The position numbers and the translations under genes are program-made. 6,191 bases of DNA, taken from positions 1-6,191 of the forward strand of contig CALCJE010000096.1 of the NCBI GenBank assembly GCA_937965665.1, written 5' to 3'. Below, one piece after another: positions 5,835 to 6,191 of this stretch (the stretch's first letter is position 1; every line of letters begins with the position of its first letter). This DNA is from an uncultured Bacteroidales bacterium. Its GTDB lineage: Bacteria > Bacteroidota > Bacteroidia > Bacteroidales > UBA4417. Under the pieces are notes generated by a model, which was not told the origin of the DNA, searched no databases, and worked only from the letters and a program-made list of their open reading frames with translations.

Positions 5835-6191
5835 CTAAACCCTCCGGATCTGTGCCCCGATGGCATTCAGCCTGCCATCAATATTCTGGTACCCGCGGTC
5901 AATCTGGTCGATGTTGTCTATAATACTTGTTCCTTTGGCCGAAAGGGCAGCAATAAGCAGCGCAACGCCGGCCCTGATATCGGGCGACGACATACGGATG
6001 CCCCGTAGCTTTTGCTGGCGGTTCAGGCCGATCACAGTGGCACGATGCGGGTCGCAGAGTATGATCTGTGCCCCCATATCAATGAGTTTATCTACAAAAA
6101 ACAACCTGCTCTCGAACATTTTCTGGTGCACCAGTACGCTGCCTTTTGCCTGGATAGCGGTTACAACAATCACACTGATAAGGTCGGGTGT
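5835..6191 (-). CDS. murA: UDP-N-acetylglucosamine 1-carboxyvinyltransferase, C-terminal part (N-terminus outside window)
   Basis: MurA transfers enolpyruvate from PEP to UDP-GlcNAc, the first committed step of peptidoglycan synthesis, in the cytoplasm. Only the last 118 residues are visible, from TPDLISV to the TAG stop; the frame stays open to the window edge, so an internal GTG at 6173 is not the start. Recognisable landmarks, numbered in the fragment: D3 matches catalytic Asp305 of the E. coli enzyme, FESRLFFVDKL at 26-36 is the conserved 'FENR' region, R73 in DIRAGVAL matches Arg371, and R99 in IDRGYQNIDGRL matches Arg397. The fragment ends at the usual C-terminus (IGAQIRRV). The catalytic Cys and Lys22 lie outside the window. 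It precedes grpE in the same direction, 206 bp away. A MurZ-type paralogue cannot be excluded from this part alone. Confidence 0.94.
   Translation of the reverse strand, partial: TPDLISVIVVTAIQAKGSVLVHQKMFESRLFFVDKLIDMGAQIILCDPHRATVIGLNRQQKLRGIRMSSPDIRAGVALLIAALSAKGTSIIDNIDQIDRGYQNIDGRLNAIGAQIRRV

Noticed and set aside
6171..6173. GTG at 6173 as the start of a short murA-like gene
   Set aside because: The reading frame continues without a stop to the window edge and the residues upstream (TPDLIS) match MurA, so this is an internal codon of a truncated view.

Overview
The window looks like an ordinary chromosomal stretch from a member of the Bacteroidota, probably Bacteroidales or a related order. 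That placement rests on gene content and protein style: a sigma-54-type response regulator of the 'FGHEKGSFTSA' form, a COG4152/COG1668-type ABC pair, and start codons preceded by A-rich leaders rather than Shine-Dalgarno sequences. It is from memory and cannot be refined without a search. All six genes lie on the minus strand, so the order of reading is from right to left.

Layout from the right: the last 118 codons of murA (cell wall precursor synthesis, 5835-6191); a 206-bp gap with several inverted repeats; grpE (5038-5628); a short gap containing a hairpin; dnaJ (3826-4974, GTG start); a 234-bp gap with a strong intrinsic terminator for the grpE-dnaJ transcript; then a two-gene ABC export operon made of an ATPase (2656-3591) and a NatB-like permease (1210-2616), 39 bp apart; a 247-bp gap filled with short degenerate tandem repeats; and finally an NtrC-family response regulator (1-962) whose C-terminal part runs off the left edge.

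How the genes work together: GrpE and DnaJ are the nucleotide-exchange factor and J-domain co-chaperone of a DnaK that is encoded elsewhere, and they form one transcription unit. The ATPase and permease form one membrane transporter, most similar to Na+/antibiotic-type ABC-2 exporters. The response regulator has no partner kinase in the window. No functional link between the three groups can be shown from sequence.

I found no evidence of a new multi-gene system, mobile element, CRISPR array, tRNA or rRNA. The more unusual signals are non-coding: three different families of short tandem repeats in the intergenic spaces (11-bp GTGGTYATTCR, 7-8-bp TTTTTCAC, 6-bp TCCTTA), two of them next to or overlapping stop codons, and inverted repeats in the grpE leader and the grpE-dnaJ junction. 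Among proteins, the altered GAFTGA loop (GSFTSA) of the regulator and the Glu at the ABC Q-loop are worth noting. No stretch longer than 300 bases lacks a gene.
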